Below, piece after piece: positions 1 to 12,189 of a stretch of 64,000 nucleotides of DNA; within the stretch, counting starts at the first letter, position 1; each line of letters starts with the position of its first letter. The notes under the pieces are model-generated. The model was not told where the DNA came from. It ran no database searches and worked only from the letters and a program-made list of their open reading frames with translations. Source of the stretch: Hydractinia symbiolongicarpus (Eukaryota > Cnidaria > Hydrozoa > Anthoathecata > Hydractiniidae). The stretch lies in NCBI RefSeq assembly GCF_029227915.1, contig NC_079875.1:22561001-22625000 (forward strand), in the 5' to 3' direction. The translations under genes were made by a program, and so were the position numbers.

Positions 1-495
1 TAAGGCAATCTCACTGTGTGAAAAAAAATAATTCACATAGTTGAAGTAAGATTGCGTAGATATACAGTATCGCCTGAATGTAATGTTACATGTGCACGAT
101 AGTTATCACCTTTACATGAGCTTTCAGTAGCGTCATAACTTTTGTTTTTATTATATATCCATTGTTAAATACATGATCTATTTTTGCATGTCAAAAACAA
201 TAGAGTTCGTGTCCCACATATAAAATTTAACGATCCCATGAAATTTTCGTGTGGCTTATTGTTTTTTATAATTACCGCAGTTGCCAAAGGATTAACCCAA
301 AAAAATGTTTAAAAAGTTAATTACCCTTCGTGTCTCTATTGTTTCAGCACACGAACATCTTTTATTGACACATGAATTCATTTGTTAATGTATCTCCGAT
401 TTTGTAAACGCATAAGCAAATGTTATTGTTCTGCACACAAAGGAAATGTTATATGTTTTGTCTATACATGCATCGAGTTATAAAGACTTAAAATT
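1..495. other. AT-rich non-coding stretch
   Basis: No convincing reading frame, RNA gene or repeat boundary is visible. It may be intergenic or upstream sequence of the kinase gene starting at 1562. Confidence 0.4.
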
Positions 496-612
496 TTAAG
501 AACGAAGAACAGCAATAGAAAAGCTTCGTTAGATCGCATTTTAAAAGTTTAAGAACGATGAACAGCAATAGAAAAGCTTCGTTAGATCGCATTTTAAAAA
601 TTTAAGAACGAA
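496..612. repeat. 53-bp tandem repeat, about 2.2 copies
   Basis: Units start at about 496, 549 and 602 (partial). Each begins TTAAGAACGA and contains GAAAAGCTTCGTTAGATCGC. The two full copies differ at only about two positions. They are followed directly by a TA microsatellite. Confidence 0.85.
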
Positions 613-619
613 AAGTTTT

Positions 620-620
620 C

Positions 621-652
<32 letters not shown>

Positions 653-664
653 GCTATATATATA
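620..664. repeat. (TA)n microsatellite
   Basis: Alternating TA with a few interruptions (GTATA, TAGC). An ATT/AAT trinucleotide run follows at about 712-732. Confidence 0.9.
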
Positions 665-732
665 TTATTTTCTGAAGTTTGTAACCAAATAAAATATTGA
701 ATAAATATTGAATAATAATAATAATAATAATA

Positions 733-1561
733 TCTAACTGAATAAATCCAATATTTATGTACATATAAACATCTCAAATACATTAGTTTTTTCGTAGCAC
801 CCCGGCACTCTGCTAAATTTGAAGTTTTAAAAATGTCTGCTTAAATAGGCTGTATCACTTGACATGACATCCTAACTAGGATGCAGTACAGCTTGAATAG
901 ATACAGCTTGAAATATAATGCCTTTTTTATAATGTAGTGGTCAAACTGACGATAAAAGAGCTGCAACAGTGATTCTGCTAAAATTTACATTTTTCGAGAA
1001 ATCAGGGAAAAACTTTTTCTACCTCCTAATTTAGATGTATGTCACCTAATTAAGCTGTATGATACAGCGTATGTAGAAGATCTCCAAATTAAGCTATAAA
1101 GCTTAATTAAGAGGATTTCCCTGACTGATATAGTTAGGCCAGGCCAGCAATATGCGTCCTAAACAGAGCAAAATAGCTATAGGTCAGATATAACATTTTA
1201 AGACACTTAAAAATTTCTTAAAGCCAACCAGCTACTGGCTAGTAGGAAAGTATCCATAATGATTAATTTCATGCAGGAGGACATTCTTTTTGTTGACATA
1301 TCACGCTCCCGCTCCCTTCTTTCGATTTGTACCTTTTCGTCTGCGATGAAGAGCACTTTAAATATGCTCGTAATTTAAGGAACGTAGCAATCCAAAATTG
1401 ATAATTTTGGTATGTTCTGCGATTTCCCAACTCTCTGTTTTCTGATTTGTTTTGGTCGTAAAATATTTATGCCACAAATCATTTATCAATCAACACTCAA
1501 AAACATTTGCTGGGCTGTCCATGTTTGCTGGTAAAGACTGTTGAAAAAAATTGGATTAATC
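733..1561. other. AT-rich region upstream of the kinase gene
   Basis: No open frame of note. It should hold the promoter and 5' UTR of the kinase gene at 1562, but I cannot identify a convincing TATA box, initiator or trans-splice acceptor. CT-rich sequence at about 1305-1325 is the only compositionally distinct patch. Confidence 0.35.
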
Positions 1562-4500
1562 ATGGTTTACTTTTTCTCTGTATCACGTAAAGAAAACGTG
1601 GAAGATTATTTTGATATTGGACAGGAGGTTGGAAGGTAAAAATTATTCTGCAAAAAGAGTTTTCAATTCCAAAAACCCTTATTAACAATTTTTTTTGCAG
1701 CTGTTTGATTATTTGTTAAGCTAGTCAAGTTAGTTAACTGGCTATAGCCCCTAAAAAGTTAAATCATGTTGTCAGTTGTTGTGAGTTTTAGCTATAGCTA
1801 GCTTAACTAGATTTCAGACTAGCCTAGAGGAGTCTGAAATGGAACGTCTTACACAATGTCTCAAATGCTAGCTGATAATAATTATACATTGTTTGTGAGG
1901 TTTTGTAGCTATATATGTATAGTTGTAGATTAAAAAATAGTCTAAATGTTTTTAGCGAGTGAGTAAAGACTTGTGTGTTTGTAGAGCAGCATTATTAAAA
2001 GACAGACAGATGTGTCATGTTAGCTTATAGCTGCTAGTGGAGTAATCAGAAGAAGAGTTAGTAGGTATGTACCAACGATTATTATTGAGAGGTACACAAG
2101 AAAAAGGACATGTTTTAATTGGCTTAAATGTTAAATAGAGGATTCCCCCAGCTTAAAACTCCTTCTCAATTTTAAAAAATCTTCTTAAAATGTCTCAAAT
2201 ATATTCCACCTGTCATATATGGGTAAAGCAATAATTTATTCTTCACTCAAATCTGAAGTCTACTTGGTTTCTTTGAAACAAGTATAAAAAATTCCTCAAA
2301 TCCCTTCACATGGGACTCTATAAAATTATTGGCAGCCTTGTTTAAGTGTTTTGTGTTTAAGTTAATCTTTTTTAAAGAAGGTCCCAGGGACATTCAAACA
2401 CATATATAAATAATGAAGATAATAGTTTACCATAACATACTGTCATATATGTTTAGGGGTGCAACATCTGTAGTAAAAATTGTAACACAAAAAGGAACAA
2501 AGGACAGGTTTGCAATGAAGCAAATGAAGAAAAACGTAAGCTCTTTTGCATATTCACGATGGTTAGATTAAATATTTGTCCATAAATTATATTTGACCTT
2601 GTCATTATCTATGTAAATATAGCTGTTGACATTTTAATGAATGAAAGTTTACATTGTTTCACTATTCTTATATTATTTTTTTCTAGGTTGATAAAAAAAT
2701 TATACGTACGGAAATAGGAATACTTCTTAGGTTACGACATCCCAATATTGTGAGTTATTGTAAAAACATATTTAGTTTTTGTATAGGTATAGAGACAGCA
2801 TACATTGGATAATGGTTAAATATTACAGGGATTTTCCCAGCATGTTTAACATTTCAAATTAATGGCTTGTGCAAGCCTGATAGATTGTTTGTTTACTCTG
2901 TAAGCAGCCAATGTTGATGGCTTTTGATAACAAAATTATAATAACATTTTTTTTTAAAAAAAACTTAACATAATATGTGTATATACCCCATTAAAATTTA
3001 TGCAACTACATTTTTATCCCATATGTAAAAAAGCATTTTGTTCAAATAAATGAAAAAATAAATAATTAAGAATAAATAAATTTCTGAAAAGGTATATAGT
3101 AAGCATGTCATGTCATTAAACCTGCTAGATTCATGTTATTGTATTTATTTTTTAAATTTTCAGAAAAAATATTATACTGTTTTTAGATTAGGCTAAAGGA
3201 GATTTTTGAGTCAGAAACACATTTATTTCTTGTGCTAGAGCTTGTCACAGGTGGTGAACTATTTGACAGGTATGTATTGAAAATATGTATATTCAATCTT
3301 TATCTAAGATAAATTGTCATGGTAGATCATTAATCAATTTATTATACAAAATGTCTGCAACGCCCAAAGTGGATAAGCTATTTACAATTTTCCTTTATGA
3401 CTTTATAAAACATCATGTTGTATATTACCTTGACATCAATGTGTTACAAAAGATTAGTGAAGCCAGTACATAACACTTTTAATAAGTTTGAGGCCAAATA
3501 ACATGAAAGCAGGCTGAAGGCTTTTTTCCCTGAGTAGATTTTATAGGCGCTTATTGAATAGTCTATATATTAAAACACCAAATATAAATATAAAACTCTT
3601 TCTATATTGTGAGCCAAAAATGGTATTTCCCAACAATTCTAAGGTTACTAGTTCTAAAGGTTACTTTCAACCACAGCAATTGGCCATTTTGGTTTCATAA
3701 GTTCTTTTATGGGTTTAGCCAAAAATTTACAATGCAAACTCATCTGAAAAAGATATAAATTGTGCCAATAAATTATTTTAAAATCCTTTAGTATATCTCA
3801 TTAATAATAATCTTGATATGTATGTATATTTGACCCACAGGCTTTAATTATGTGTGTTGCATGTCTTACTGTACTTGATTTGATATTGTTTATTGACACA
3901 CCTGATAGTATGGATGGAAAATTGCGCACACAGTCAATAAGCACATGCAGCTACCATCAATGGAAAAGCAGTTTATTGGTGTGTTAGGGAAAACGTCTAA
4001 AAAGATGCTTTTAAGGAGTGCAAAAATTGGAACTGTGTAAAGTGGTCTTGGAAAAACATTGTTTTTACATCATCTATTAGATTGTTGCACAGCCTAACGT
4101 CTTATGCTAAAAAAAAATACTATGTTAAGCTTACATAAAATTCTATCTCAATGGCTAATATATGCAGTGCCCATATGAGAAAGGTTTTATTATGGGCCAC
4201 CGGCTCTTAGGCGATTGCTAAAAATTTCTTTTTACAGAATTTTTTTGTCATTTTTTTTTCTCCTTCCAGAATTGTGGAGAAAGGTTTTTATAGTGAACAA
4301 GATGCAGCACTCTGTGTGAAGCAACTCTGTGAAGCTGTAGGGGTAAGGATTATTTCTAACACTAAGGTTTAGCTTAATTTAATAGCTTTTTCTTTATTCA
4401 ATTTTTTATCTTGAGTAATCCTTCAGATTGTTAAAACATAGTGGTTCACACTTTTTTTAGTATCTCCATGACAATGATATCGTACATCGTGATTTGAAGG

Positions 4501-6673
4501 TAAGTTCATACCGAATTTCCAAGGATGAAATTCCTTAATCCACAAAAGCCTACCTAAAATCATATTTTTTCTTATGAAACACAGTGATAGTTTATCAAAA
4601 AGACAACAAAACATGTTTTTAATGGAAAATATAAATTAATACGCTATTAATGTATATTTTCCATTGTTTCTAATACCCCTATTTTTTACTCAGTTATTAT
4701 CAATTGTTTTGTTTTAACAGAGAACTCGTAATAATCTTTTGAAACAGCTTTAAATAGAAAATTATCTTCTTCAAATTCTGTTACAGCCCCTTTTTTCTTT
4801 CAGCCAGAAAACTTGTTATATGCTAATGAAAGCAAAGATTCTCCACTAAAACTAGCAGATTTCGGATTGTCGAAAATGTTAACAACGAGTTCTACAATGC
4901 AGACAGTGTGCGGTACACCTGGATATTGTGGTGGGTAAAGTGAATTACTCCAACTGCAACCGGACAATTGCACAAGTTGGTTTAAGCCATTGTTTTTTTT
5001 TACGTAACTATTGTAAACATTCCTTTACAGCACCGGAAGTTCTTCTGGGTAAAGAGTATGGACCAGCTGTTGATATGTGGGCAGTGGGTGTTATTGCTTA
5101 TATAATGTAAGTTTTTATTTGGCTCAAGATATTTGTTCTGCTTTAAACATATGAAATAAGCGCAACAATTGCAGTTGCTTATCTAACAAATAACAAAGAA
5201 ACTTTTTATATAGATTACTAAAATTTTGGTGTATTTTATTTTTATATTTTTTTAAAAAGAATAGTATTATTACTTTATTTTGGAGATTTGAAAAAAAAAA
5301 TTGTTGAAAGTGTTTTCTCTAGACAAACTTTAAGGCAGGCTGTAGTTGATTTTTTATTGGTTGTTGTAGGTTGTGTGGTTTTGAACCATTCTATGACGAT
5401 CGTGGTGATCAAGCCATGTTCCAGAAAATTTTAAAATGTGATTTTGAATTTGTGTCGCCTTGGTGGGACGAGGTGTCCTTAAATGCAAAGGTAAATTGAA
5501 ATTGATTTTACTTTGCTTTGTAAGATTTTGTTTGTTTTTTTCGTCAAACTTTTTTTGTTACTTATTTCACGATCTACTTTGAGAAGATAATTGCACATGA
5601 AAAATTACTAGAGGTTATTTCATTACTATTTTTAGGACTTAGTCAGCAAGCTAATTGTTGCAGATCCTAAAAAGAGATTGACAGCCAAGCAAGCCCTAGA
5701 ACACCCTTGGGTTCAGGTATGATATTTTTGTACCACTCTGTTAGATTTACGTGTTCGGCCATCTTTTCTTTTCAATTCTTATTATAACATTGTCGACGTA
5801 AAAGATCTATATGTAAAACAAGCTTTTATTTAGAGGGCAAAATATAAAAAAGTAGGGTTTCTTTCGAGCTATATATTCATTGTTACCTGTTCTCGATTTA
5901 TATGCTCTGCTGTGAACACACGACTGTAAGCCCCTCTCTCTAATAAGCCCACCTCCGTCCAGTAAGCCCCCTCCTTCCAAGAAGCCCCACCATTAAAACC
6001 ATTTCTGACAAATATGGCCATTGCTATTTAAATAAACAACTATGTGCGTTCACCTGAGCTCAGTTTAATATTTGTTTAGAGAAAAAGTTATAACGCTCAC
6101 ACATTTCTACCAAAAACTTTCCTAGCTACTGTTTTTCAATCATTTCGTCCATATATCAAGTTTAGATTTTAGACGTGTTAAGAGAAGTTTCCCGGTTTTG
6201 GATATTTTGCGTTGAATTTTCCTCACAGCATAGCAAATATAATCAATACGTTATTTTTGTGATATTAAAATTTTTATGTATGAAGGCTTACGTTTCAAAT
6301 TAATCAAGCCTCACCTCCCAAAAAGCTTCCACCCTCAAAATTATCTGGCAAATAAGCCACCAGGAGCTTAATCGAGCATTCAACATAGTGACGAATGAAA
6401 ATAATAATAAAGTGAGTTTGTTACAATGGAGAACTGGAAACCTAGAGACAAATAAAAGAAAAACATTTTTATCTCAAATCTCGGAAAATTCTTAGCAACC
6501 ACACGCCTAAAGTGTTATCCATCTTCTTCTAGGGAAAAGGTGCTAACATCAAGCATATGGAGAAGACGCAGACGAAATTAAAGGAATTTAATGCGAAGCG
6601 AAAGATTAAAGCTGGCGCGCATGTGGTTATCGCAGCTACTGACTTGTTGAGGAAGATCAAGTTAAATAAATAA
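1562..6673 (+). CDS. CAMK4-like: Calcium/calmodulin-dependent protein kinase IV-like, 318 aa, 11 exons
   Basis: Exons by direct reading, all with GT/AG introns and joining in frame: 1562-1635, 2457-2535, 2687-2749, 3187-3269, 4270-4342, 4461-4499, 4804-4930, 5031-5106, 5370-5490, 5636-5716, 6533-6673 (957 nt including TAA). Seen: glycine-rich loop GRGATSV (about residues 24-30), ATP-binding Lys46 in AMK, HRDLKPEN (133-140), DFG (156-158), activation loop TVCGTPGYCAPE with Thr171 in the position phosphorylated by CaMKK in the family, and GFEPFYDDRGDQ. After the kinase domain, HPWVQGKGANIKHM and KLKEFNAKRKIKAG match the autoinhibitory/calmodulin-binding segment typical of CaMKIV rather than CaMKI. 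Known family role: Ca2+/calmodulin-activated Ser/Thr kinase, often nuclear, acting on CREB-type factors. The protein is shorter than vertebrate CaMKIV (about 470 aa) because it ends soon after the CaM-binding helix. AATAAA overlaps the stop. The start is the first ATG in frame with the glycine loop. Confidence 0.93.
5915..6385. repeat. AAGCCCC-motif repeat element in the last intron of the kinase gene
   Basis: Two clusters of AATAAGCC/AAGCCCC motifs lie at about 5928-6000 and 6298-6375, separated by AT-rich sequence, inside the intron before the last exon. The motif resembles the AATAAGCGCC motifs at 37365-37460 and 40075-40145, so this may be an older relative. No clear terminal inverted repeat or target duplication was found. 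Confidence 0.4.
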
Positions 6674-6846
6674 AGTAAACATTCAAAAATGACATGTAAA
6701 TTATTGCAAAACATATGAAGTTGTATTTAAAGAGGATCATGGGTTTTTATTCATGTTAAAGACTCTTTTCACATTCTTTTTTACGTCGATTTATTTGAGC
6801 AGAAGTTAAAAAAGGCTGAATTTTGAAGACGTTTGTGTACTTTACA

Positions 6847-6958
6847 TCTCTATAATAATAGCCGTCGTCTGTCTGTTTGCCTGTCTATTACGGAAATACA
6901 AAATGCGATGTATAAAAGACTGGCGTCCCCGTGGATTTATCGACGGGTTGACGACTAG
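6847..6958 (+). mobile_element. Mini Helitron-like element, 112 bp
   Basis: Starts TCTCTATAATAATAGCCG and ends with the imperfect hairpin GTGGATTTATCGAC, then GACGACTAG. The preceding base is A and the following base is T, the host dinucleotide used by Helitrons. Nearly the same sequence recurs at 21669-21791. It is far too small to code for anything. Confidence 0.7.
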
Positions 6959-7712
6959 TAGCATAAAAAAGTTATCTTTGGGGGTAGTCATTGTATATAA
7001 TACACCATTTTACAAAGTTACACATGAAAATATGATTTAATTGTAATAATATATAGAAGTTATTGTGGTTATTTTTGCTGGATTATGTAAACATCTTTTC
7101 TTTAACTTTTTAGAAAAGTTTTCTTCTACTTTAACTTTTTATTCATTTATTCATTTTATTTAAATTTTATATTTCTACCACACAACTTCGTTCCCAGGGC
7201 ATCTTGTATCTTTTAAAAAGATACAATATACCATGGGATCGAGGTTGTCTACCACAGAAGCATTTAGTGATTTTGCACTCACAAAACACGTTGTATTCTA
7301 TTTTATATATAAATACAGGCGAAGTTGTGAATATTGTTTTCTCTCTAAGAGGCCAAAAGTAACCTCGATGTCAAAGCCTGTAGCTTTTTTGGATGTGAGA
7401 GTGAAACTCGAACGAGAATTTGGCACAACAGATCTAAAATTCGCCAGTCCTGCATGTCAAAAAGACGGTTCCGCCAGAATATTATAAGCGTAGGAGGAAG
7501 AGGTTGCCTATGGACTGAAAGGCTGATTGGGCCAATCTCTTATCTTTTAAAGTTTACGATTACGTTAAGTATCTCTTATGCTAAACTTTTCTTAGCCTAG
7601 TTAACTGGCTTTCTTAGACAATATCAAATTCAGGTTCTCTGAAATGAGATTTTTTTGACCTTAACTATTTCTTGGTGCTAAGAAAATTTTTTATATATAT
7701 AAAACTATATTA
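6959..7712. other. Non-coding stretch between elements
   Basis: AT-rich. It contains two inverted copies of a dispersed motif, about CCTGGGAACGAAGTTG (minus, about 7186-7201; plus, about 7230-7248). The 84-codon frame at 7233-7487 has no recognisable domain and lies over this repeat-like sequence, so I do not call it a gene. Confidence 0.4.
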
Positions 7713-9025
7713 TCTATATAATAATACGCTTGTGTGAGTAACCATGTAAGTCCACGACACGCAAAGTACGGGTCACTTTCTTACGAGGTGGCATTACGCT
7801 AAAATTTACCAAGTTAAAAAAAGCGCAAATCAGGGGGTTACTATTTAAACTTTTAATTCTTTTTTTTTCGTTATTTTAAAAAGCAAAACTCATTTTTATT
7901 TTATTAACACTAAATTTTTATTGTTCAATATTTTAAATGTTTCTATTTGTTTGTTTTTTGTTTTACAAGCCCCCGTTGGTCGTTATAGATTTTCCATTTT
8001 TGTGTTCTGGAACAGAGGTTGCTTCCCTTTATAGAAATTCTATCGGATTCGAAAATGCAATTCGAATCTGAAATGCAAAAAACAAAAATTTTGTGTTGTT
8101 GTCGAACGAAGGTGTTAGTTAGAAATATTTCTAACGTACAATGATTTAACATCACAAAGAGAACTGATTGGAAATGTTTCAGGCAATTGTATGCATCTTC
8201 AATTCGTTCTCTTTGGGCAAAAAACTGATTGGGGTTTTATTAGGAAAACGCTAGCAAGCTATCTACTGAAAGAAAAACAGGTGCGTTTTTAGATTATTTA
8301 GTAGAGAAATGAACTTGTGTGTATAACGAGTTTCTAGCCTTTTCTTTCAGAGCTAAATTTTCCTTAAATACTAAGTTTGTTGTTGTGTCTTGAGTCGGAA
8401 ACTATTTTCTTTAAGCACTGATTTTGTAAGTACATACTCTGAAAATGGGTCAGAAGTTTAGAATATCCTAAAAATATGTCTAAGCTTAATAGTTTCTTTT
8501 AAATATGAACATTTGTATAACGCACAAAATTTATTAAAAGTTTACTTTTTTTATTGTATATGAAACGGACTGAACTGTTTTTTGTCCAAGCAATGGGTCG
8601 CTACATGTAGTAGAATTGCCATTAGCTAGCTATAGTAACTTATAGCATCCATTTTATTAAGGCATTATATGTTTTCAGGCCATAGTCATGTTAAGAACAT
8701 ATTGAGAAAAATGAGGATGGTATTTGCCAAAGAAGTTCAGAACATCAAGACTGAAACTAAAACACACTATTCTTACAAAAACAGCGTGTATATCCTAGAA
8801 AAGAATTTACATAAACTGTAAAAAGTAATCTTGCCGTTGTAACTGTTTTTAAGACTGTGTGATTCAGTGTTGATGTCGTTATAAAAAACCTAAACCTAAA
8901 ACCTAAACTTAAATCAATGTTTACATCTGTTACGTTGTGATCGTTTAAAACTTATTCAATTCTTAAATTCATCGAAAACGCTGCATTGTTATCTTCTTTG
9001 ATTTTATGCGTGATTTTCTTAACCA
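7713..9025 (+). mobile_element. Helitron-like element, plus strand, 3' end lost
   Basis: The 5' end is TCTATATAATAATACGC preceded by A. The next 150 bp (the GTCACTTTCTTACGA block and the AAATTTACCAAGTTAAA block) match the reverse complement of the right ends of the units at 42693-46716. Positions 8690-8960 also match those units. No hairpin plus CTAG is found in plus orientation. The sequence stops where the minus-strand element at 9026 begins, so it was probably truncated by or before that insertion. Confidence 0.6.
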
Positions 9026-9759
9026 CTAGTCGATAAGGCCCGTGGAAAAATCCACTTAGTCAGAAGGACAATGGAAAATAGGTTGTTTTAGATGTTTTTT
9101 GATGACGTCAGCAGTGCAGATACAAACAAAAATTGGTAAAGTTTAGTTTATTCGTTGCCTGTAATGTGTAGATGTTAAAACGCTGATCAAAATAATGTGT
9201 AGGATCATATGTTTTCGACAAACGTCTAAGGAGATATAAGGTTTAAAAATTTTGCTGACGTCAGCAATGGCCCGTCAAAACCCAAAAATTTTTATTTAGA
9301 AATTTTTATACCTGTTGCCTTCATCGTATAGATCTTGAAACGCTGATCAAGAAAATGTATAGGATCATGTAATTTTGACAAACGGTTGCAGAGATATTAG
9401 GGTTTGAAGGTTTTTTGATGACGTTATCAACTCGTGCATTCCGAAACGGATTTGGGGACTAAGGTTTGGGAAATTTTCCCAAATTAGTCCCAAATGGTCC
9501 CTAGTTACCCACGCGGTGAAAAATCATTGACGTCACCACCTCGTTTCCAAGTTATTTAGCCTCAAAGTTTTAGGTGCGCTGTAATGGCTTCAGTACTTTA
9601 GTATAGGATATTAACGTTAAAGTAGTGCTATTGACGTCGCGCCATAACGTCTGAAAATTTAACATTTTAGACATAAGTTTTTCGGCAACATCAAAGGAAA
9701 ATGACGATATCCACTTTGCCTGTTACAAACAGACACAGTCTCTGTATTGTTATAAGAGA
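9026..9759 (-). mobile_element. Helitron-like element, minus strand, 734 bp
   Basis: Read on the minus strand it ends with GTGGATTTTTCCAC, then CTAG at 9026-9029, and begins TCTCTTATAACAATACAG at 9759. It is flanked by A (9025) and T (9760). The interior has degenerate repeats of about 120-150 bp built on ACGCTGATCAA...GATGACGTCAGC. A decayed relative lies at 60421-61185. No open frame. Confidence 0.7.
9103..9545. promoter_or_regulatory. Cluster of three perfect TGACGTCA (CRE) octamers
   Basis: Perfect palindromic octamers at 9103-9110, 9256-9263 and 9538-9545, plus near matches at about 9420 (TGACGTTA) and 9630 (TGACGTCG). TGACGTCA is the known CREB/ATF binding site. The sites fall in the repeated units of the Helitron-like element, so the density follows from its repeat structure. 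Regulatory function is only inference. Confidence 0.4.
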
Positions 9760-12079
9760 TAAGTTTGGGTCTGTTCTTTTAATATTTTGAAGTGAAATAT
9801 TTCCGTAGATATACAACATACAAAATGATTCAAGTTTTTATATTTCTCTTTTATGTGTTTTCAAATATAAATTTCTTATATTTGTAGTATAACTTTGGAA
9901 GGTTTGCGGTTTGCAATAGACTAAACAGCTGATTTTTTAATACGTTTGGGTTAGGGTTCTGATTTTTTTGGACATTTTCCATTTTTATTTCATAATTTTT
10001 TTTATTATTTTTTGTTGCACATGCTTATATTTTTAGACGTTTTGTTTCAGCTTTTATAAACATAGAACAAGAAGCCTTAAGGCTTGAAGATTTCCGCCTT
10101 GTCAAGAGAAACTTTCCGCAGAGCAAAACGTTCGATGGTCGACCCAAGGCTGAGATTTCTAATTTAAAAACAGGATAAATGATTGAATAATTGCGCAAAA
10201 CTATGTGACTTAACCGCTTTTTGAGGCTTTTTGACTATTCCATTTCTTGAGTAGTTTTAGTTGTAAAAAAATGATTTGAGTCTGGGGTTTTGAGTCTAAT
10301 GTTCATGTTCCTTTAACATTGTTCTTATATAAAAAAAGGCGTTAAAGTAACCTGATCTGAAAAGAATTAAATATGGGCGACAAATAACACAATTTATATA
10401 TACTTCGATTTAATTACATCTGAATAAATAACAAAAATATACAGATTTACACATAGTTCTAAAAAAGTTTAAAAAATTGGGATCTACCTAGAAAGTTCTA
10501 AAAATTTTATGATACAAATTCTGTAAAATCATAGAAGAACCATAGACGTCTAGTTTCCCTTAAAAATAATGTTAAGTAAATACTATTAACCAAAATAAGA
10601 CTAAAATAAATTATATAAATATATATTAGTTTTAGTGATTTATTTTTCACAAATTAATGTTTGCAGTTTACTCTGTCAACATTTTTTTGGAAATGCTGAT
10701 AATGGCTGTGTTAGATTATGGCTGACCTAAAAAAGAAAGAAAAATATTAAAAAAACATATATGAAGAACTCAAAATAATCTTAGCACATTAATGTGATAT
10801 TGTTCTGTGCCCTAATATATTTAAAGATGACAGGTATAAATGCAAGATAAAATAACATTTTTCACCACTTTATGAAGTTTTGATAAAAAAAATCAGGTGA
10901 TACTGTGAAACACTAAATATTTGTGATGTCTGTCTTTCCAAAAAGAATACCTGCGTGCTCAAAGACAAATTTTGCAAGTTTTATAAGTATTTAATTTTTT
11001 TTGAAAGTTCCTAAACCTGCCTAAAAGCATCCCTAAAATGTTATATTCAACAGTGACCAAGAATACCATATTTACTCTAGTCTATTATTACTTCACCACT
11101 GGATTAGTGTTTTAACCTACAAATAAAGGTGGGTTAAGCAGGATTCCTATAATGCAGCATATATACGCTGGATATGCGGCCTTATTTTTGGGTAAAAAAC
11201 CTGAGTGTAGTATCGTTTTTACCAAAACTTAGCAAGTTTTTAACAAAGTTAGGAAATATGAAGCATAAGAAGTATAAACACCTACCTCAAATCTTTTCCA
11301 GGCTATAAGCAATGCCTTTATAACTTTTTTTTTCAATTTCAATATGCATTCAAAATTGTTGTAAGAGCCTAAACTTACCAAGGGTACAAATTATTTGCAC
11401 AATAAATTTTCCTGAAACTTATTTTTGTGGGTGAGTTGTACACAAAAATGCTTCAATTTGCAGAATACATGCGAAATGTGCAGTATTAATTTTCGGGTGC
11501 CTAAAGTTCAGTTATTTTAGCAGGGGCAAAATCAGTATTTTTAACATAGTATTCAGAAGTTAGGGCATTTACAAATGAACAACATAGAAATCAATAACTT
11601 AGATCCTAAAGAAATCAAAGTATGAGGAAATAAAAAATTTTGTAATTGATGCGGCTAGCTGAAATGGAAAATTTTGAAGAATAATTTCTTAGAACCAATG
11701 TTTGACTGATTTCTAAAATTTCTGTGGAACATTTTTGCAGATTTGGCCCAAAGTTCTGCAAAAAAAATTTCTACATTTTTCCACAGATAGTGTATGCTAA
11801 TTTGTAGTTTCAAACATATCAAGAGGAACGGTAACCGATTGTTTTTGGCAAGAAACTTTGGTCTGTGGGACCTGAAACTCAAAGAACTTCGAGACAAAGC
11901 ATCACAGGAGAAATCAGGTTCCGACAATCTGAGATCCTATTGGCTAAAAAATCAAATAACGCATTTCTATTGGCTTTTAAGAAATTAAACAATTTCCAGA
12001 CCCAGGGTAACATACTTTATTCTGGACATCGCGCGTCCAGGCTATAGGTGGTCCCTATTTCTCTATCTTCCAAAGCGAT
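9760..12079. other. AT-rich stretch without recognisable genes
   Basis: Short open frames on both strands around 11655-12047 overlap each other and carry no recognised motif. I see no splice-consistent gene, RNA gene or clear transposon end here. Confidence 0.4.
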
Positions 12080-12189
12080 TTTAAAGATTCCGCCTTACGC
12101 GGCGGAAATCAATAACGCAGATTGCGAGCAACCTCGATCCCAGTGCTTTTTTGTTTTCCGTCGCCGCTATGCGTGGCGGAATCTTTAAA
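12080..12189. mobile_element. Short foldback (palindromic) element, 110 bp
   Basis: Starts TTTAAAGATTCCGCC and ends GGCGGAATCTTTAAA, so the termini are 15-bp inverted repeats. The GC-rich ends contrast with the flanks. It contains one copy of the dispersed GGGATCGAGGTTG motif in minus orientation. It directly precedes the Helitron copy at 12190. Confidence 0.55.

Noticed and set aside
4928-5110. 60-codon frame as a separate gene
   Set aside because: It reads through an intron into exon 8 of the kinase gene.
7233-7487. 84-codon frame as a gene
   Set aside because: No recognisable domain, and it overlaps dispersed repeat motifs.
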